This document shows, piece by piece, positions 1 to 7,561 of a DNA stretch of 64,000 nt. Source of the stretch: Sphingomonas sp. (GTDB taxonomy: Bacteria > Pseudomonadota > Alphaproteobacteria > Sphingomonadales > Sphingomonadaceae); NCBI RefSeq assembly GCF_004799495.1, contig NZ_SSMY01000008.1, positions 62,001 to 126,000 on the forward strand, in the 5' to 3' direction. How positions within the stretch are numbered: position 1 is the first letter of the stretch; each line of letters begins with the position of its first letter. The notes under the pieces were generated by a model, which saw nothing but the letters and a program-made list of their open reading frames with translations, was not told where the DNA came from and made no database searches. The position numbers and the translations under genes were made by a program.

Positions 1-918
1 AGCGCCGAACTTCGTGCCGGCATCCTCGTGCGGACGGACGTAGACGCGATAGATCGCGGGGAATTCGGCGCGCAGGTCGCGCTCGATCTCATCGACGATT
101 CGCTCGACATCGCCCGCGCCCAACCGATTGTCGAAATCGACGTTGACCGCCGCGACGATCTGTTCGGGCGCGTTGTGGAGCGTCATGATCTCGCCGATCC
201 CGGTGACGCCGGGACGCGACACGCCGCGCCGGATGCCGTCGATCAGCACGGGATCGGCCGCCTCGCCGATGAGCAACCCCTTGGCTTCGCGCGCGAGGAA
301 GATCGCGACGACGCCGAGCAGCAGCCCGATCAGCACAGAGGCTACCCCGTCGAAGCGCGGGTCGCCGGTCGCCTGGCTGGTCGCGAGCCCGACCGCGGCG
401 ATCAGGATGCCCGCCATCGCCGCGCCGTTTTCGAGCAGCACGATCACCGTCGTCGCGTCCTTGGTCGACACGAGCGCACCCCACCACGACTTGCCGCCCC
501 GCGCCGCGTTGAACTCGCGAAACGCCGCGACGGTCGATCCGCCTTCCAGCAGGAAGGCGATCGCGAGCACGCCGTACGCGATCAGCGGCGACACCGCGGG
601 CTCGGGTTCGAGGAAGTGGATCACGCCTTCGTACACCGACACCCCGGCGCCAAGCGCGAAGACGAGCAGCGCGACGACGAAGCTCCAGAAATAGAGTTCG
701 CGCCCATACCCGCCGGGATGCGTCGCGTCGGCTGGCTTGGCGGCGCGTTTCTTGCCGTACATCAACAACAACTGGTTGCTCGAATCGACCAGGCTATGGA
801 CGCCCTCGGTCAGCATTGCCGACGATCCGGTGATCGCTGCTGCCACGAACTTGGCGACCGCGATCCCGACATTGGCGGCAAGGGCCACGATTAGCACGCG
901 GTTGTTTTCGGCTTTCAT
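1..918 (-). CDS. Cation diffusion facilitator (CDF) family transporter, C-terminus cut by window edge
   Basis: Inner-membrane divalent-cation/proton antiporter of the CDF family; the metal cannot be told from sequence. The 306 visible codons read MKAENNRVLIVALAANVGIA and run open off the left edge. Several hydrophobic segments are visible (about residues 8-28, 75-95, 110-130, 165-185, 200-222). H41 and D45 form the HxxxD pair usual in the second CDF helix. After the last helix a soluble CDF dimerisation-like domain begins (GVTGIGEIMTLHNAPEQ, then VAAVNVDFDN). The ATG at 918 is divergent from the SnoaL-like gene 82 bp away. What is missing is probably only the extreme C-terminus. Family assignment is firm; substrate is unknown. 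Confidence 0.88.
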   Translation of the reverse strand, partial: MKAENNRVLIVALAANVGIAVAKFVAAAITGSSAMLTEGVHSLVDSSNQLLLMYGKKRAAKPADATHPGGYGRELYFWSFVVALLVFALGAGVSVYEGVIHFLEPEPAVSPLIAYGVLAIAFLLEGGSTVAAFREFNAARGGKSWWGALVSTKDATTVIVLLENGAAMAGILIAAVGLATSQATGDPRFDGVASVLIGLLLGVVAIFLAREAKGLLIGEAADPVLIDGIRRGVSRPGVTGIGEIMTLHNAPEQIVAAVNVDFDNRLGAGDVERIVDEIERDLRAEFPAIYRVYVRPHEDAGTKFGA

Positions 919-1000
919 GCTCGCGCCATAGCAGCGGGGGCGGCCTTGACCATAACATCGCGCTCTGGCCTGATCGCGCAAGGCAACAGGGGAGAGCGAG

Positions 1001-1402
1001 ATGTCCGCGGAGAATGTCGCCGTCATCAAGGGAATCTACGATGCATTCGGGAGCGGCGACGTCGCCGGCGTGCTCGGCGCGATGAGTCCCGACATCGTGT
1101 GGCACGAGGCGGAGAATTTCCCCTATGCCGACCGCAACCCCTATGTCGGGCCGCAAGCGGTGGCGGAGGGCGTGTTCGGGCGCTGCATCACCGAATGGGA
1201 CGGGTTCAACGTCCAGATGACCGACCTGATCGACGGCGGCGATCGCGTGGTGGCGCTAGGCCGCTATGGCGGCGCCTACAAGGCAAGCGGCGGAGCGATG
1301 AACCCGCAGGCCGCGCACGTCTGGACGCTCAGGGACGGCAAGGCCGTCGCGTTTCAGCAATATATCGACACGCTGGCCGTCGCGAATGCGATGCGCGGCT
1401 AG
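1001..1402 (+). CDS. SnoaL-like / nuclear transport factor 2 family protein
   Basis: A 133-residue single-domain protein of the NTF2-like (SnoaL) fold, a small cone-shaped barrel used by many unrelated enzymes and binding proteins. Visible signatures are the N-terminal helix with IYDAFGSGDVAGVL, the D-IVWHEAENFPY strand-loop, the GP-AVAEGVFG helix, and the closing DGKAVAFQQYIDTLAV strand. No catalytic pair typical of a named subfamily is obvious, so no reaction is proposed. The start is supported by AGGGGAGAG a few bases upstream of ATG 1001. Its TAG stop shares CTAG (1399-1402) with the stop of the gene on the other strand. Confidence 0.85.
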   Translation: MSAENVAVIKGIYDAFGSGDVAGVLGAMSPDIVWHEAENFPYADRNPYVGPQAVAEGVFGRCITEWDGFNVQMTDLIDGGDRVVALGRYGGAYKASGGAMNPQAAHVWTLRDGKAVAFQQYIDTLAVANAMRG

Positions 1403-1779
1403 ACCTGCTTGCGGCCGAAGCTGATCGCTACCGGCGCGGGCTGAACGGTCGCCGCCTCGGCGGTTTCGCCGCCGTTCTGCAATTCGGCCAGCCGTGCCGC
1501 CAGGCGCGCTTCGAACGGGTCGTCGCCGATCGTCGCACGATACGACTCGCCGCTGGTGTCGCTGACCGCGACCTCGGGGCGCGACAAGCGGCGCAGGACA
1601 CCGGCCACGAGCGCAATCACCCCGATAATCAGGAAGCAGAACCCGAGCGCCGTGCCCATGCCGAGGCCGGCGGCAGTCGTCGACGATGCCGCGGCTGGCG
1701 AATTGGACGCCATGGCGGGTGTCGCGGCGAGCAGGGCGAGCGCGGCGGCCAGCGCCAGCTTCGTATCGATCGATCGCAT
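1399..1779 (-). CDS. Small exported/membrane protein of unknown function
   Basis: A 126-residue protein I do not recognise. Residues 1-24 look like a signal peptide (MRSIDTKLALAAALALLAAT), and a second hydrophobic stretch (GTALGFCFLIIGVIALVAGV, about 43-62) would anchor it. The remaining part is hydrophilic and acidic with DPFEARLAARLAELQ, a likely short amphipathic helix. I chose ATG 1779 over an upstream in-frame ATG (1818) because GGGGAGG lies five bases before it. It converges on the SnoaL-like gene with a 4 bp stop-stop overlap. Coding is likely from the ribosome-binding site and signal peptide; function unknown. Confidence 0.65.
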   Translation of the reverse strand: MRSIDTKLALAAALALLAATPAMASNSPAAASSTTAAGLGMGTALGFCFLIIGVIALVAGVLRRLSRPEVAVSDTSGESYRATIGDDPFEARLAARLAELQNGGETAEAATVQPAPVAISFGRKQV

Positions 1780-1854
1780 GTTGCCTCCCCGCAATCGGGT
1801 CGGCAGGTATTTTGCCAATTCGCGGTAAAGAATCGGCTAAGGCGCGCCAGACAC

Positions 1855-1886
1855 AAAAAGGGGCGCCCGGCGGCACCGGACGCCCC
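1855..1886 (-). terminator. Rho-independent terminator for the outer-membrane barrel gene
   Basis: On the minus strand GGGGCGTCCGG and CCGGGCGCCCC-type arms (1860-1886) form a strong GC hairpin that runs straight into TTTTT (1855-1859). It lies about 25 bp past the stop of the barrel gene, where a terminator is expected. Confidence 0.85.
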
Positions 1887-1910
1887 TTGTCGCTGCAATC
1901 GGTGCCCGCC

Positions 1911-2480
1911 TTAGAAGCGGAAGCCGACGCCGCCCGCGAGGTGGCGACGCTGCAGGTTGGTGCCGAACAGCTTGCCGTAATCGGCGTAATTGCCCTCGAC
2001 CATCAGGTAGACGTTCTTGCCGAGGTTGACGTCGACGCCGATCGCGCCCTGGACACCGTCCTTGTGCGTGTCGAAGCCGTTGAGCACGCCGGTGCCGTGG
2101 AAGGCGATGCGGGCATAGCCGACCTTGGCGTAGAGCACGGTCTTGTCGCCAAGGATGAAGCCGATGCGGCCGCCGGCACCGAGGTTACCGTCTTCCTTCA
2201 GACAACCGGTCGAATCGCACAGCGAAACGCTCGAGAATTCGTAGACCGCGTACGGGCCGACGGTGACGTTCTTGGCCTTCAGGTCGAACCCGATTTCACC
2301 GCCGTACGACACCGCGCTGCCGATCTTGTAGATCGAGCCGCTGTCGCTGACGGTGGGCGTTTCGTAGCCGATACGCGCTTCGGCGCGGACACCGCTGAGC
2401 TTGGCGTTGGTGGTGTCTTGGGCAATCGCAGTGCCGGGGACACACGCCAGCAACGCGGCGAGCGCAACATACTTCTTCAT
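1911..2480 (-). CDS. Outer-membrane beta-barrel protein (porin-like, OmpW/Opa-type fold)
   Basis: A 189-residue outer-membrane protein. Residues 1-20 are a clean signal peptide ending AIA-Q. The rest alternates short amphipathic strands (VRAEARIGYET, GEIGFDLKA, VGPYAVYEF, VLYAKVGYARIAF, VYLMVEGNYADYG) and ends HLAGGVGFRF, the aromatic C-terminal strand recognised by the Bam machinery. Length fits an eight-stranded barrel. Two cysteines (CDSTGC) could form a loop disulphide. GGGGGAAGT precedes ATG 2480. It has its own terminator and no operon partner. Ligand unknown. Confidence 0.85.
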   Translation of the reverse strand: MKKYVALAALLACVPGTAIAQDTTNAKLSGVRAEARIGYETPTVSDSGSIYKIGSAVSYGGEIGFDLKAKNVTVGPYAVYEFSSVSLCDSTGCLKEDGNLGAGGRIGFILGDKTVLYAKVGYARIAFHGTGVLNGFDTHKDGVQGAIGVDVNLGKNVYLMVEGNYADYGKLFGTNLQRRHLAGGVGFRF

Positions 2481-2592
2481 ACTTCCCCCAAATATTGATC
2501 AGGTGGTTAACCGGCTTGTCGCCAGAATGACGGACCGGAACGTCCCGATAAGGCGGGCCTGTTGCCACGTCCAGCGCGATAATTACGTCAAT

Positions 2593-3030
2593 TCAATCGG
2601 ATATTGATCCGCATGAAAGGAGCGCGATCGTGGCCGGATCGCGGGCGCCGTCGTAAAACGCATCGAGGCAGGTCCGATAGAGTGTACCGGTGTCGCCGAC
2701 CGCGACGTCGAACAAGGTCATGCTCGAACGCAGCTTGATCGCGTCGATCCCGCCCAGGATCGCCTCCGCCGAGCGCCATCCGGCCCAGCCGAGCATCGCT
2801 TGCGTCGCGGCGGCGAGCCGTGGAGCGAGCAGCGGGTGCGCGAGATAGTTCCGCGCTTCCGCGAGGTCGGCGATCGCATAGCGCCGCGCCATCTCGCTAT
2901 GCCCGAGCCCGGCGATCTGCGGGAAGACGAACCACATCCAGTGGCTGGTCTTGGCACCGCCGCGCAATTCGGCCAGCGCCCGCTCGATCACGCCGTCCTG
3001 CGCCGCGACGAACCGATCGAGCCCGCTCAC
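2593..3030 (-). CDS. DUF1810 family protein
   Basis: A 145-residue protein of the DUF1810 family. The family hallmark is seen early: KTSHWMWFVFPQIAGLGHS (about 27-45), followed by MARRYAI and an all-helical remainder containing LGWAGWRSAEAILGGIDAIK and LRSSMTLFDV. Length is normal for the family. The biochemical role of DUF1810 is not known to me. It starts 5 bp after the stop of the flavin-binding protein gene and is the last gene of a probable VOC - flavin protein - DUF1810 transcript. Confidence 0.85.
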   Translation of the reverse strand: MSGLDRFVAAQDGVIERALAELRGGAKTSHWMWFVFPQIAGLGHSEMARRYAIADLAEARNYLAHPLLAPRLAAATQAMLGWAGWRSAEAILGGIDAIKLRSSMTLFDVAVGDTGTLYRTCLDAFYDGARDPATIALLSCGSISD

Positions 3031-3035
3031 GGCAT

Positions 3036-3485
3036 CTAGGCGACTGCCGCGGCGGCCAGCTTGACCTCGCCCTCATCCTCGCCGTCCCAATAATGGATAC
3101 GCGTCGCGCGGACGTGGATCATCACCAGATTGGGCGTGTCGACGCCCTGTTCGAACCAGCGGTCGAGCCCCTTCGACCAATGTTCTTCGAACCGCGCCTT
3201 GTCCTTGACCACATCGGCCTCCCCCTCGACCGCGACGAAGAACGGCCGCATCCCGAGCAGCCCGGCCTTGCCCTGAAAGGTCAGCGCAACACGCGGGTCG
3301 CGGCCGATATCGGCGACCATCAGCGACGAGCCCCAGGTGAAATAATAGCTGTCTCCGTCGTAATCGACCTCGCGGTTGTTGCTCATCGGGCGCGCCGCGA
3401 TCGTGCCGTCGGGGCCGTGCGTGGTCAGCATCGTGAAGTCGATGTCGCGCATGCCTTCGGCGAGGTCCGACAGTGTCTTGGTCAT
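3036..3485 (-). CDS. Pyridoxamine 5'-phosphate oxidase-like (split-barrel flavin-binding) protein
   Basis: A 149-residue general-stress-type member of the PNPOx-like split-barrel family, which binds FMN or related cofactors. It shows the order expected: N-terminal LAEGMRDIDFTMLTT, the core TIAARPMSNNREVDYDGD, the strand SYYFTWGSS, DPRVALTFQG, and the C-terminal TRIHYWDGEDEGEVKL seen in stress-protein-26-like members. It is not expected to be true PdxH, which is longer. AGGAG lies eight bases upstream of ATG 3485. It sits between the VOC gene (61 bp upstream) and the DUF1810 gene (5 bp downstream). Confidence 0.87.
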   Translation of the reverse strand: MTKTLSDLAEGMRDIDFTMLTTHGPDGTIAARPMSNNREVDYDGDSYYFTWGSSLMVADIGRDPRVALTFQGKAGLLGMRPFFVAVEGEADVVKDKARFEEHWSKGLDRWFEQGVDTPNLVMIHVRATRIHYWDGEDEGEVKLAAAAVA

Positions 3486-3546
3486 CGTGGCGCTCCTGAT
3501 TTAGGTCAGGAAGCCCAACGCGCGTCGCGCCTGAATCGCTCCCGCG

Positions 3547-3972
3547 TCAGATCCAGCCCGGCGCGTGGACCAGTTCGAGCTTGATGCCGTCGGGGTCGGC
3601 GAAGAACACTGCGTAATAATCGCCCGAATATTCCGGGTAATGCGCCGGCGGGTCGAGCACGGTGATGCCGCGATCGATCAGCAGCGCATGGAGCCGATCG
3701 ACCTCGTCGCGGCTGGCGGCGCGCCACGCGAGGTGCTGCAACCCCGGCGTGTAGCCATCGTGCTTCCCCGCACTCTTCGCCGCGCGGATGCCGAGCGACG
3801 CCCCGAACGGCTCGCGCCCGCGCAGATCCCATTCGCACCCCTCGGCATCGTCCTTGACCTGCGTATAGCCGAGGAATTCGAGCACCGGACCATAGACGCG
3901 CTTCGCGGCGGCGACGTCGGTGACGCTCAGGTCGATATGGTGGAACGCGCCGCGCGCCGCCTCATCACCCAC
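3547..3972 (-). CDS. VOC (vicinal oxygen chelate / glyoxalase-like) family protein
   Basis: A 141-residue VOC-fold protein, the family that includes glyoxalase I, dioxygenases and antibiotic-sequestering proteins. It begins FHHIDLSVTDVAAAKRVYGP, giving the first metal-ligand-type histidine, has GLQHLAWRA in the middle and ends FFADPDGIKLELVH, the usual last ligand strand with E. The start is GTG at 3972, preceded by AGGAAGGAG with seven-base spacing, a strong ribosome-binding site. A LexA-type box lies 21 bp upstream. Substrate unknown; stand-alone VOC proteins of this size are often of undetermined specificity. Confidence 0.85.
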   Translation of the reverse strand: MGDEAARGAFHHIDLSVTDVAAAKRVYGPVLEFLGYTQVKDDAEGCEWDLRGREPFGASLGIRAAKSAGKHDGYTPGLQHLAWRAASRDEVDRLHALLIDRGITVLDPPAHYPEYSGDYYAVFFADPDGIKLELVHAPGWI

Positions 3973-3993
3973 GATTCGACTCCTTCCTCGTTA

Positions 3994-4008
3994 GAACATA
4001 TCATGAAC
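3994..4008. promoter_or_regulatory. Candidate LexA (SOS) box, GAAC-N7-GAAC
   Basis: GAAC (3994-3997), seven bases, GAAC (4005-4008): read on the other strand it is GTTC-N7-GTTC, the established alphaproteobacterial LexA operator pattern. It lies in the short divergent region between the VOC gene (start 3972) and the 2H phosphoesterase gene, so it could control either or both. An eight-base pattern on two strands is expected about twice by chance in 64 kb, so position is the main support. Confidence 0.5.
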
Positions 4009-4026
4009 ACGTATCGAGTCGCTACC

Positions 4027-4527
4027 ATGCTTTATATCATGATCAAACCGCCGCCCGCCACGCTACGCCGTATCTGCGGCCAACGGGCATGGTACGGGCT
4101 GGACGACAGTTATCCGGCCGACCGCCTGCACTGCACGATGCTGCGCCTGGGCCACGAGGCCGATTGGTCCGCCGCCCGGCTCGACGAGCTCAAGGGTCTT
4201 CTCGGTACCGTATCGGCCGAGCCGTTCCCGGTGAGGTTCGATTTGATCGCCGGCAATCTGCTGCGCGGCGCGAAGGGGATGCCATCGGCCGCCGCGTTTC
4301 ATCGCGCGTTGCGGCAGAAAGCGGCGATGTGCGGCGTGCCGATCCCGGAATATGATTTCTGGCTGCATTTGAGCCTAGCGTATCGCGGCACGGCGATCGC
4401 GGCGGCGCGCAAGATCGATCCGATCGGCTGGACGGTCGAGGAGTTCCTGCTGATCCGCAGCGACAGGGGCCACGACCTTCTCGACCGTTGGCCATTGCGG
4501 CAACGCCAGTTCGCGCTCGCGCTATAA
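4027..4527 (+). CDS. 2H phosphoesterase / 2'-5' RNA ligase-like protein
   Basis: A member of the 2H phosphoesterase superfamily, which acts on 2',3'-cyclic phosphates or 2'-5' linked nucleotides. Two HxT/S motifs are visible: LHCTML in the first half and [10 protein letters not shown] in the second. I prefer the start [18 protein letters not shown] at 4027 because family members typically begin so; ATG 4003 is in frame but falls inside the LexA-type box, and ATG 4039 is also possible. No good ribosome-binding site distinguishes them. It overlaps the 3' end of ung by 6 bp, tail to tail. Real substrate unknown. Confidence 0.75.
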   Translation: MLYIMIKPPPATLRRICGQRAWYGLDDSYPADRLHCTMLRLGHEADWSAARLDELKGLLGTVSAEPFPVRFDLIAGNLLRGAKGMPSAAAFHRALRQKAAMCGVPIPEYDFWLHLSLAYRGTAIAAARKIDPIGWTVEEFLLIRSDRGHDLLDRWPLRQRQFALAL

Positions 4528-5205
4528 CGTCGGCAGCGCCCAGTCGATCGGCTGCTCGCCGTGCTCGATTAGGAAGGCATTGGCCTTCGAAAAGGGCTTG
4601 CTGCCGAAGAAGCCGCTGTGCGCCGATAATGGCGAGGGATGCGGCGAGCGCAATACCAAATGGCGAGCCGAATCGACGAACGCCGCCGTCTTTTGCGCGT
4701 GGCTGCCCCACAGCATGAACACGACGGGTTTTTCGCGCGCGTTGACCAGCCGGATCACCGCGTCAGTGAAGCGTTCCCACCCGCGCCCCTGGTGCGACGC
4801 CGCCATCCCCATCTGTACCGTCAGCACCGCGTTCAACAACAGCACGCCCTGTTCCGCCCAATGTTCGAGGAAACCGTGCCGCGCGGGCGGGATGCCGAGA
4901 TCGGCCTCCATTTCCTTGTAGATATTGACGAGGCTCGGCGGGATGCGCGTGCCCGGCCGGACCGAAAAGCACAGCCCGTGCGCCTGCCCCTCGCCGTGGT
5001 ACGGATCCTGCCCGAGGATGACGACGCGGACCTGATCGAGCGGGGTCAGGTCGAGCGCGCGGAACCAGTCGTTCCCCCGCGGGAAGATGCGCTTGCCCGC
5101 CGCCTTCTCCGTCACCAGGAACTGGCGCAGCGCGGCCATGTACGGGTCGGCGAATTCGCCGCGCAACGGCTCGAGCCAGCTCGGATGCAGCGCGGGATCG
5201 CCCAT
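4522..5205 (-). CDS. ung: Uracil-DNA glycosylase, family 1
   Basis: Removes uracil from DNA, starting base-excision repair. The 227-residue protein carries both family-1 motifs: GQDPYHG at 65-71 with the catalytic D67, and [10 protein letters not shown] at 189-198 with the catalytic His, plus the LLLNAVLTV uracil-binding segment (122-130). Length is normal. I took ATG 5205 ([14 protein letters not shown]); upstream codons in the same frame are not family-like. The start lies back to back with the esterase gene. Its stop overlaps the 2H phosphoesterase gene by 6 bp. Confidence 0.96.
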   Translation of the reverse strand: MGDPALHPSWLEPLRGEFADPYMAALRQFLVTEKAAGKRIFPRGNDWFRALDLTPLDQVRVVILGQDPYHGEGQAHGLCFSVRPGTRIPPSLVNIYKEMEADLGIPPARHGFLEHWAEQGVLLLNAVLTVQMGMAASHQGRGWERFTDAVIRLVNAREKPVVFMLWGSHAQKTAAFVDSARHLVLRSPHPSPLSAHSGFFGSKPFSKANAFLIEHGEQPIDWALPTL

Positions 5206-5248
5206 GACCGACCTTGACCGCAGCCACCCGGCCGCTGTCAATGCATGG

Positions 5249-6112
5249 ATGAACCGCTTGCTTCTCGCGCTCCTCGCGCTGATCGCTCCTGCCCTCGCCG
5301 CCGGCCCGGCGGACGGGCTCCAGCCCAAATTCACCGCCGCGTCGAAATACGTGTCGGCGCGCACCGTGCAAGTCTGGCTGCCGCCCGATTATGCCACGTC
5401 GAAGCGACGCTACCCCGTGATCTACCTCCACGACGGGCAGAACGTGTACGACGACCCGTCGCCCTGGTCGGGCAAGAGCTGGGCAGTGCACCGCGCGCTG
5501 GCGAAGCTGATCGCCGAGGGCAAGGTGCACCCGGCGATCCTGGTCGCGGTGTGGAATACCGACAACCGGCTGGGCGAATATATGCCGCAGGCCGCGGTGC
5601 CGCCGCTGGGCGCGAAGAGCGATCCGGCATCGGACGATCTGTTCAAGAAACTCCCCGTCGAGCGCGCGAAGATCGCGGGCGATGCGTATCTCAAATTCCT
5701 GGTCGACGAGCTGAAGCCACGGATCGACCGGCAATACCGCACGCTGCGCGGCCCTAGGGACACGATGCTGATGGGGTCGAGCATGGGCGGGCTGATTTCC
5801 GCCTATGCGCTGGTGCGCTACCCCCGCGTGTTCGGCGCGGCGGCGTGCTTGTCCACCTCGTGGCCGATCGGCGACGGCTTCGCCGAGCGCTGGTTCGAGG
5901 CGCATCTGCCGGGCCCATCGGCGCGGCTCTATTTCGATTACGGAACGGGGACCAACGATGGCACCATCGCGCCGTTCCAGACTCGGATCGATGCCGCCGC
6001 CGGAAACCGGGGCGGCCGCTGGGTCAGCCGGGCGTTCCGCGGCGCGGAGCATAGCGAGCGTGCCTGGGCCGCTCGCGTCGATATTCCCCTCACCTTCCTG
6101 CTCGGGCGGTGA
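5249..6112 (+). CDS. Exported alpha/beta-hydrolase esterase (EsD/enterobactin-esterase-like)
   Basis: A putative secreted or periplasmic esterase of the alpha/beta-hydrolase fold related to esterase D and enterochelin esterase. After a signal peptide ([18 protein letters not shown]) come the strand [17 protein letters not shown], the nucleophile elbow GSSMGG, and near the C-terminus the catalytic-His region [12 protein letters not shown]. The length, 287 residues, suits the family. ATG 5249 was chosen because it opens the signal peptide; an in-frame ATG at 5204 would add 15 polar residues and overlap the ung start. Substrate unknown. Confidence 0.82.
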   Translation: MNRLLLALLALIAPALAAGPADGLQPKFTAASKYVSARTVQVWLPPDYATSKRRYPVIYLHDGQNVYDDPSPWSGKSWAVHRALAKLIAEGKVHPAILVAVWNTDNRLGEYMPQAAVPPLGAKSDPASDDLFKKLPVERAKIAGDAYLKFLVDELKPRIDRQYRTLRGPRDTMLMGSSMGGLISAYALVRYPRVFGAAACLSTSWPIGDGFAERWFEAHLPGPSARLYFDYGTGTNDGTIAPFQTRIDAAAGNRGGRWVSRAFRGAEHSERAWAARVDIPLTFLLGR

Positions 6113-6118
6113 GGGCTA

Positions 6119-6140
6119 GTCCCGGTCAGGCGACCGGGAC
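6119..6140. terminator. Perfect 9 bp hairpin between convergent genes
   Basis: GTCCCGGTC (6119-6127), loop AGGC, GACCGGGAC (6132-6140): a perfect inverted repeat with no T-run on either side. It lies seven bases after the esterase stop and includes the stop codon of the small membrane-protein gene on the minus strand. It probably acts as a two-way transcription end or mRNA 3' stabiliser. Confidence 0.55.
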
Positions 6141-6233
6141 CAGCGAGGTGGCGACGTTGATCAGGACCGCCGAGCAGATCAGCGCGCTGAATACCGAGAA
6201 GACGGCTTGGCCGGAGAAAAGACGAACCGACAT
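6126..6233 (-). CDS. 35-residue single-helix membrane micro-protein
   Basis: A 35-codon reading frame starting ATG 6233 and ending TGA 6126-6128. It begins MSVRLFSGQ and continues with an uninterrupted hydrophobic segment (AVFSVFSALICSAVLINVA, residues 10-28), then TSLVPVA. A basic residue before the helix predicts an N-in single-pass membrane protein. AAGGGAG seven bases upstream is a good ribosome-binding site, and a sigma-54-type promoter lies 59 bp further upstream, together arguing that this is a real gene. I do not recognise the protein; such micro-proteins often modulate larger membrane complexes, but no partner is evident here. Confidence 0.62.
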   Translation of the reverse strand: MSVRLFSGQAVFSVFSALICSAVLINVATSLVPVA

Positions 6234-6291
6234 GATGCAACTCCCTTCATTCGCGGTCCCGGATGATCCCGATAACCGACGCCGCAATGAT

Positions 6292-6307
6292 TGCAGGGAG
6301 TGTGCCA
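6292..6307 (-). promoter_or_regulatory. Sigma-54 (RpoN) -24/-12 promoter
   Basis: The minus strand reads CTGGCACACTCCCTGCAAT here. TGGCAC matches the -24 element exactly, and CTGCA matches the -12 element TTGCA at four of five. The invariant GG and GC are separated by ten bases, as required. Transcription would begin near 6281 and give a leader of about 48 nt before the micro-protein ATG (6233). The upstream 40 bp are strikingly AT-rich for this window. I did not identify an enhancer-binding-protein site. Confidence 0.65.
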
Positions 6308-6368
6308 GTTTTATAAGATATTGTAATTCAAGGAGATCAGAAAATCGCTCGGCCGCAAATGGCGGAAA

Positions 6369-7502
6369 TCACGATTTTTCCGGCGTGTCTCTCGCCGATT
6401 GTTGGGATTTTTCACCATCCGCCTTGATCATGTTTCGCCCGTCGGCCTTGGCAGCATAGAGCAAGCGGTCGGCGCGGCCCATGACCGACCCCATCACGTC
6501 GCGGTCGACATAGGCGCTGACACCGCCCGAAAATGTCACCGCGCCGAGCGGAGCGTCGGTCTCGCGCAGGCGATAGCGCTTGGCGGCGACCGCGCCCCGC
6601 GCGCTGTCGAGCGTCGTCACCGCATCCTCGATCGGAACGCCGGTAAAAAGGATCGCGAATTCCTCGCCGCCGTAGCGCGCCACCAGATGGTCGCCGCACG
6701 CCTCGCGCAGCGCCTGGGCGATGACCTTGAGCACGCGGTCGCCGACCGCATGGCCGAACCGGTCGTTGACCGACTTGAAATGATCGATGTCGCATAGCGC
6801 GACGCAAATCGACGTGCCCGCCGCGCTCTCCTCGGCGAATGCGTCCTCGAAGGCGCGGCGGTTGGCGAGCCCGGTCAGCGGGTCGCGCCGCGCATCGTCG
6901 CGCGCCGCCTCCAGTTCGACGCGCAGCGCCTCGGCCTCGACCGTCGCCGCCGCCAGCCGAGCTTCGGCGGCCTGGACGCGATCGAGCATCGTCGTCGCCA
7001 GCCGCGTGATGTCCTCGACCGCTTCGCCGCTCGCCGAGCGGATCGCGTCGGCGCCGGCGAGCAGGTCGCGCCCGAACACTTGCGTTTCGGCGCGCAGCCC
7101 CGCGACGGTGTCGGCGAAATCCTCGACCTGCATCTGCGTGCGCGCGACCAGCGCCTGCATCGTCGCATTGGGCGATTCGGCCGGCGTGTCGTCCGCCTCC
7201 TCGCTGCGTTCGACCGTCGCGCCGGGCGCGATGACGGGCCCGCCCATATCCTCGATATCGCGTGACGTGAGCCGCACCCCGCCATCGGTCAACCGCGCGA
7301 CGCTGACGGCGAGCGGCCCCTTGGGCTGACTCAGCACGCGGTGCGCGAAGGCGTAGTTGACCGGGTCGACGCTCAGCCGGTGGTCGGCCAGAAAGTCGCC
7401 GATCGCCGCATAAAGGCGATCGGACGGCCCGAACGGCTGACTTTTCTGCGCGGCACTGGCCACCGGTTTTCCCGTTTCCCCACTATCCCCGGCAGCGTGC
7501 AT
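6369..7502 (-). CDS. Diguanylate cyclase (GGDEF domain)
   Basis: Makes the second messenger c-di-GMP from two GTP. The C-terminal catalytic domain (about 205-365) has DPLTGLANRRAFEDAF, metal ligand D240 in VALCDIDHFKSVNDRFGHAVGD, and the active-site loop GGEEF at 278-282. The inhibitory RxxD site usually placed just before the loop is absent (CGDH instead), so product inhibition there is not expected. The N-terminal 200 residues have no transmembrane segment; about 120-200 are helical and probably coiled-coil, likely for dimerisation. The start at 7502 lacks a clear ribosome-binding site. It follows the peroxiredoxin gene by 53 bp. Confidence 0.93.
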   Translation of the reverse strand: MHAAGDSGETGKPVASAAQKSQPFGPSDRLYAAIGDFLADHRLSVDPVNYAFAHRVLSQPKGPLAVSVARLTDGGVRLTSRDIEDMGGPVIAPGATVERSEEADDTPAESPNATMQALVARTQMQVEDFADTVAGLRAETQVFGRDLLAGADAIRSASGEAVEDITRLATTMLDRVQAAEARLAAATVEAEALRVELEAARDDARRDPLTGLANRRAFEDAFAEESAAGTSICVALCDIDHFKSVNDRFGHAVGDRVLKVIAQALREACGDHLVARYGGEEFAILFTGVPIEDAVTTLDSARGAVAAKRYRLRETDAPLGAVTFSGGVSAYVDRDVMGSVMGRADRLLYAAKADGRNMIKADGEKSQQSARDTPEKS

Positions 7503-7518
7503 AGCCGGGAATCCGCTA

Positions 7519-7561
7519 AAATAGCGTTTCCGGACCTATCCGAGGGGGACGGGCGCTATTT
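7519..7561 (-). terminator. Possible terminator/attenuator after peroxiredoxin gene
   Basis: AAATAGCG (7519-7526) and CGCTATTT (7554-7561) are inverted repeats; the right copy contains the peroxiredoxin TAG stop. On the minus strand the hairpin is followed by TTTT. The loop is long (27 nt), so this is only a weak candidate. Confidence 0.35.

Noticed and set aside
2492..2609. Repeated ATATTGATC upstream of the outer-membrane barrel gene as paired operators
   Set aside because: Nine-base direct repeat 109 bp apart with no further symmetry; likely chance.
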